Of a stretch of 8,973 bases of DNA, positions 5,976 to 8,973 are shown one piece after another. The DNA comes from Oscillospiraceae bacterium (lineage in GTDB: Bacteria > Bacillota > Clostridia > Oscillospirales > Ruminococcaceae): assembly GCA_029240015.1 (NCBI GenBank), contig JARBTU010000054.1:1-8973 (forward strand). The letters are read 5' to 3'. The position numbers and the translations under genes were made by a program. Numbering within the stretch: position 1 is the first letter of the stretch; each line of letters opens with the position of its first letter. The notes under the pieces are model-generated. The model worked only from the letters and a program-made list of their open reading frames with translations, was not told the origin of the DNA and searched no databases.

Positions 5976-6164
5976 ATGATGACACTGTCTGGTACCGGTT
6001 CAGTTTATGTAAATATAACATCAGAAGACAAGCAAACTGAGGTATGTGCTGAACTAATTCCGGAAAAAGAAAATGAGGCTTTTTTGAAATCTTATATTAA
6101 ATGCGACTTTCTATCTATTACAATAAGAACATGTGGAGGAATAAAAAATGTTTACTGTGGATGA
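5976..6164 (+). CDS. Small cysteine-containing protein or peptide preceding the radical SAM gene
   Basis: The 62-residue frame starts MMTLSGTGSVYVNI and ends RTCGGIKNVYCG. It is acidic in the middle (SEDKQTEV, IPEKENEAF) and carries Cys24, 43, 53 and 61. It begins one base after the TAG of the interrupted membrane peptide frame and overlaps the radical SAM start by 17 bases, so translation may be coupled. The radical SAM Shine-Dalgarno lies inside it. Its own ribosome binding site is weak. The same frame is open back to ATG 5835, but that upstream part (MYRHAKGRSPPSRFF) looks like an out-of-frame reading of the membrane peptide, so the ATG at 5976 or 5979 is preferred. It could be a modification substrate of the radical SAM enzyme, a partner protein, or the soluble half of a broken single gene. 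No family is recognised. Confidence 0.45.
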   Translation: MMTLSGTGSVYVNITSEDKQTEVCAELIPEKENEAFLKSYIKCDFLSITIRTCGGIKNVYCG

Positions 6165-7239
6165 AAAATACTATCAAGAATTTAACGGAAAAGTTGGGCA
6201 GCTTTTTTGTTATGTAACATCCAAATGTAATACCGATTGTGTTCAATGCTTATACAAACCGTTAAAGAGCTATTCTCTTTTAAGAGACGAGATCAGTAAA
6301 GATGACATGCTTAACTTGCTTGTTGCATATCGGAAAATGGGGGCATTGAAGACGACTTTCATGGGTGGCGAACCGACATTACATAAAGATTTACCTGAGT
6401 TTATTAAAAAGAGTAAGGAATTAGGATATAAGTATGTACGAATCGACACGAACGGCTTATTTGATGAAAGTCTGTTGTCGAATCCTGACTTTAAGATGCT
6501 TGATGAAATCACTTTTAGCCTTGATGATTACGATCCGCAAATCAACGATGCGATTAGAGGGAAAAATTATTTCGAAAAATGTGTTGCAACCATTAATCAT
6601 GCACACGAATTAGGATATAAAATGCATCTTACCTGTTGTATCCATAATCAATTAACCAAAAGAGACGAAAACGGGAAATTAAGATTGGATTCCATGATAG
6701 ATTTCGCAGAATCGTTGCATTTTGAAACTATAAATTTTCATACATTATTCAAAGCAAATATACCGAGAGATTCTTGGACTGGTAATATCCATACATCAAT
6801 CAGTGATTATTTAGAGTTGATCTCCGAATATTTCAGCAACAATGAAGCATTATCAAAACGGAAAATTAAAATAAGACTTCCTCAAGGGTTTACAACAAAA
6901 GAAGAATTTTCAGAGGAACCAGAATACTTTGGTTACTGTTGTGCGAAACAACGTGACCGGGCATTACTCTTCCCTGACGGCACAATAAAAGTGTGTTCGT
7001 TAATGATTGGAAGCACCTTCTATGTAGCTTATTATGACAAAGATGGGATACATTATAATGACACCCCAACAAATGAATTGTTAAGCCATGTTGATGGTGC
7101 CAGTACCCCTTGTACCCATCAGTATAAAAAGAATATTTATTCTCCATACTTGCCTTTATGCGTTTCGTTTAAACCTAAACAAAATGAATTGATCTGGCTT
7201 GAAAAATTAAATTGGGAAAATAGACGAATAACAAAATAG
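6148..7239 (+). CDS. Radical SAM protein with SPASM/twitch-like C-terminal cysteines
   Basis: Uses a [4Fe-4S] cluster to split S-adenosylmethionine and start radical chemistry; the substrate is unknown. The 363 residues contain the cluster motif CX3CX2C at Cys27, 31 and 34, GGEP at 73-76 (SAM binding), and the usual barrel segments such as YVRIDTNGLF (96-105) and EITFSLDDYD (120-129). The C-terminal part has Cys265-X12-Gly278-X4-Cys283, which fits the first half of the SPASM pattern CX9-15GX4C. Only Cys322 and Cys338 follow, without the full CX2CX5CX3C, so a twitch-like or divergent auxiliary cluster is likely. GGAGG (6135-6139) lies 8 bases before the ATG. It overlaps a 62-residue frame upstream. 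SPASM/twitch enzymes often modify peptides, enzymes or small metabolites. No N-terminal peptide-recognition domain is visible. Confidence 0.88.
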   Translation: MFTVDEKYYQEFNGKVGQLFCYVTSKCNTDCVQCLYKPLKSYSLLRDEISKDDMLNLLVAYRKMGALKTTFMGGEPTLHKDLPEFIKKSKELGYKYVRIDTNGLFDESLLSNPDFKMLDEITFSLDDYDPQINDAIRGKNYFEKCVATINHAHELGYKMHLTCCIHNQLTKRDENGKLRLDSMIDFAESLHFETINFHTLFKANIPRDSWTGNIHTSISDYLELISEYFSNNEALSKRKIKIRLPQGFTTKEEFSEEPEYFGYCCAKQRDRALLFPDGTIKVCSLMIGSTFYVAYYDKDGIHYNDTPTNELLSHVDGASTPCTHQYKKNIYSPYLPLCVSFKPKQNELIWLEKLNWENRRITK

Positions 7240-7275
7240 GATTAAAAAATCCCAAAAATGGAGTAGATAGTTGTT

Positions 7276-7506
7276 ATGGCGTTTGATAATAAATCAAAAG
7301 CAGAGGAATATATTCCCACATATTTTTTAAAAGAGTTGCAAACGAGTGATATATTAATTGTTAGAGCAAAAAACTATAGCGATAAAAGTTTTAGAAAAAT
7401 ATGCATCTTGGCGCTTTATGATCGCAGCACTATCAGCATCAAGGGTATGGAGACACGTCATTCTAAACTCTCGACGTTTCCAGACAAGAGCTTTAGCCCT
7501 GTCTAG
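7276..7506 (+). CDS. Small hypothetical frame after the radical SAM gene
   Basis: The 76 residues begin MAFDNKSKAEEYIPTYFLKE and show no motif I recognise. GGAG (7260-7263) is 12 bases from the ATG, rather far. It starts 36 bases after the radical SAM stop on the same strand, so it may be the last gene of that unit. From about 7400 the DNA becomes noticeably richer in GC than its surroundings, and another frame (7358-7543, very basic, ending SRFYDVIQKIFQT) is also open. The frame may therefore be a fusion of a short real start with unrelated sequence, or a remnant. Kept as a weak call. Confidence 0.33.
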   Translation: MAFDNKSKAEEYIPTYFLKELQTSDILIVRAKNYSDKSFRKICILALYDRSTISIKGMETRHSKLSTFPDKSFSPV

Positions 7507-7569
7507 ATTTTATGATGTTATCCAGAAAATTTTCCAGACTTAATTCTACCACTTTTTTCATCTCATGCT

Positions 7570-7600
7570 AAATTCCACCGCATTTTCCGCTGTGGAATTT
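7570..7600. terminator. Hairpin between the radical SAM unit and the mannosidase gene
   Basis: The 12-base arms 7570-7581 and 7589-7600 pair around a 7-base loop with a single C/T mismatch. It is placed where a terminator for the island operon would be expected, but no T-run follows, so function as a terminator is uncertain. Confidence 0.5.
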
Positions 7601-7626
7601 ACTTTAGGAATTTACTAGGAATTTTA
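7594..7626 (+). repeat. Three short direct repeats upstream of the mannosidase promoter
   Basis: GGAATTTA occurs at 7594-7601 and 7607-7614, with a near copy GGAATTTTA at 7618-7626, at start-to-start distances of 13 and 11 bases. The first overlaps the right arm of the hairpin before it. They lie 35-67 bases upstream of the -35 box, a usual place for activator sites. Confidence 0.35.
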
Positions 7627-7660
7627 TCTCCTTTTTTCATGTTTGATTTCAAATATAGGA

Positions 7661-7689
7661 TTGACATTTTCACAGATATATAGTATGAT
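7661..7689 (+). promoter_or_regulatory. Consensus promoter for the mannosidase gene
   Basis: A perfect -35 TTGACA (7661-7666), a 17-base spacer and a -10 TATGAT (7684-7689), with a start site near 7696. The leader is about 30 bases and includes AGGAGG. No cre-like catabolite site is obvious around it. Confidence 0.85.
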
Positions 7690-7725
7690 TCGCAGTATAT
7701 TAGGAAAACCTTAGGAGGTAAAAAA

Positions 7726-8973
7726 ATGAGTAAAAAATACCAAATGCACGTTATCAGTGGAACCCACTGGGACAGAGAATGGCGCCACACCGCTGAACAA
7801 TCAAAACTAAGGCTAGCTGACTTGATGGATAATATCATCAATATCCTTGAAACAAAGGACACATACAAGTGTTTCTGCGTTGATGGCGGTATGATCGTTA
7901 TCGAGGACTACCTCTCAATTCGCCCAGAAAAGAAGGACATTATTAAAAAACTTATTGAGAACAAGCGCATGATTGTTGTAAATTGGTACACATTGCCTGA
8001 AACAAACACTGTTGCTCCTGAATCATTGATTAGAAACTTGCTCCTCGGTCACAAAATGGCGGCTGAGTTCGGCGGCGGTATGAAATCCGGTTACACAGCA
8101 ACTTCATATGGTCAGCACTCACAAATGCCACAGCTTTACAAAGGCTTTGGTATGGAAACCGCTATCTTCTATCGTGGTACAAATAAATACGTACTTTCCC
8201 CATTGTTTGCTTGGGAAAGCCCAGACGGTTCAACACTTGACACATTGCGCACATTCGACGAAGTTACCCGTACAAACTGGTTCTTCTATGTGCATCAGCA
8301 AGTTGTACTCGGCAAGCCTTCAAAGGACCTCGGCTACACCTATGATCGTGAGCATGACCTCGTTCACCCGGCTGATATGGGTCTTTATGAAAAAGCATTT
8401 GTTGCTCTCCGTGAGGATCATGACTACAACCATGACGAGAATGTTATGAAAAACGCCATCGACGCTATTATGGAGCAAGCTGAGCCATACAAAATCGGCA
8501 ACAACATTCTTGCTCTTAACATGGAAGATAATGATGAGCCATACAAGCTGTTGCCTGAGCTTATTAATGACCTCAACGGTATTGCAGAAGATGTTGAGAT
8601 TAAGCAAACATCACTTGACGAATACATGGATACAATCCGTAGCGTTAAGGATTACGAGAAAGCTCTCCACAAAGGCGAATTGCGTTACACAACGATGGAT
8701 TACAACTCCTTCAATGCTCTCCTCGGTGCTACACACTCATCACGTATCAAGATTAAGTTGTACAACGAAAAAGTTGAGAACAACCTCTTAAATCTTGCTG
8801 AGCCTCTCGCAACATTTGCTTCATTCTATGGCAAAGAGTACCCACGTACAAACATTGACAGAGCTTGGTCAGCACTTCTCAAAAACCACGCTCATGACAG
8901 TATTTGTGGTGCGGCTGTAGACCTCGCTCATGAGGACATGATGTACAATTTCTCGATTGCTAACACAGTTGCT
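7726..8973 (+). CDS. GH38-type alpha-mannosidase, N-terminal 416 residues (cut by window end)
   Basis: Expected to hydrolyse alpha-linked mannose from glycans in the cytoplasm; no signal peptide is seen. AGGAGG (7713-7718) is 7 bases before the ATG. The frame is open for 416 codons to the edge, about half of a typical GH38 protein. Family landmarks are HVISGTHWDREW at the start (His14, Asp16 as zinc ligands), a Q-x-P motif in YGQHSQMPQLYKGFG (128-142), NMEDNDEPY (265-273, with Asp268 a likely acid/base), and KNHAHDSICG (386-395), where His390 fits the fourth zinc ligand. The odd feature is at 125-130. Where family members read PDSFGQ or PDTFGH, this protein reads ATSYGQ, so the catalytic nucleophile, which is also a zinc ligand, appears as Thr126. 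It may be a variant subfamily with changed chemistry. Its promoter is its own; partner genes would lie beyond the window. Confidence 0.87.
   Translation, partial: MSKKYQMHVISGTHWDREWRHTAEQSKLRLADLMDNIINILETKDTYKCFCVDGGMIVIEDYLSIRPEKKDIIKKLIENKRMIVVNWYTLPETNTVAPESLIRNLLLGHKMAAEFGGGMKSGYTATSYGQHSQMPQLYKGFGMETAIFYRGTNKYVLSPLFAWESPDGSTLDTLRTFDEVTRTNWFFYVHQQVVLGKPSKDLGYTYDREHDLVHPADMGLYEKAFVALREDHDYNHDENVMKNAIDAIMEQAEPYKIGNNILALNMEDNDEPYKLLPELINDLNGIAEDVEIKQTSLDEYMDTIRSVKDYEKALHKGELRYTTMDYNSFNALLGATHSSRIKIKLYNEKVENNLLNLAEPLATFASFYGKEYPRTNIDRAWSALLKNHAHDSICGAAVDLAHEDMMYNFSIANTVA

Noticed and set aside
5914..5978. TGA read as tryptophan or selenocysteine in the 5806 frame
   Set aside because: Phase 1 has in-frame TGA at several points that would give a hydrophobic span with Trp, but all other genes here use TGG for Trp and TGA as a stop, and a one-base shift explains the region better.
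7599..7868. Minus-strand frame over the mannosidase start
   Set aside because: It runs through the promoter, Shine-Dalgarno and HWDREW codons of the mannosidase, and has no recognisable motif.
8108..8791. Frames in other phases inside the mannosidase
   Set aside because: Shadows; the uninterrupted frame from 7726 carries the family motifs.
1..8973. CRISPR array, tRNA or rRNA genes, intact insertion sequence
   Set aside because: No regularly spaced repeats, cloverleaf with CCA-end context, rRNA segments, or transposase-like frame with terminal repeats were seen.

Overview
The window looks like chromosomal DNA of a low-to-mid GC Gram-positive anaerobe. Clostridia (Firmicutes) is my best guess and no species is claimed. 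The grounds are strong AGGAGG-type ribosome binding sites, near-consensus sigma-A promoters, a nifS-nifU pair for Fe-S clusters, a FIVAR plus PXTG-type wall-anchored protein end, and an AraC/YesN-like fragment.

Layout. Positions 1-291 are AT-rich and hold at most the first codons of a leftward gene plus the rnhA promoter. Positions 292-3971 are an ordinary housekeeping block, all rightward. It holds ribonuclease HI, then a cysteine desulfurase and Fe-S scaffold operon with its own promoter and a clean terminator, then an NCS2 uracil permease with its own promoter and a strong hairpin behind it. Positions 3972-7700 are clearly more AT-rich and behave like an accessory, partly decayed island. 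It contains an AraC/YesN DNA-binding fragment, a truncated and frameshifted C-terminal end of a surface carbohydrate-binding protein on the minus strand, a badly broken AT-rich coding stretch behind a promoter with two palindromes, and a small radical SAM operon. From 7726 to the window edge is the N-terminal half of a GH38-type alpha-mannosidase with a textbook promoter and Shine-Dalgarno.

How the genes fit together. nifS and nifU make and assemble Fe-S clusters. The radical SAM protein in the island is a user of such clusters: it has the CX3CX2C motif and a SPASM/twitch-like CX12GX4C in its C-terminal part. Directly before it lie two very small frames. One is a single-span membrane peptide interrupted by a one-base shift. 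The other is a 62-residue, four-cysteine frame that overlaps the radical SAM start by 17 bases. This is the best candidate for a little-described system, possibly a peptide-modifying (RiPP-like) unit, but no substrate can be proved from sequence. The AraC fragment, the wall-anchored carbohydrate-binding remnant and the mannosidase together suggest an older glycan-use locus that has eroded.

The second point of interest is the mannosidase itself. The usual catalytic aspartate of the PDSFG-like motif appears as Thr126, while the other active-site motifs (HWD, HDSICG, and a likely acid/base Asp) are kept.
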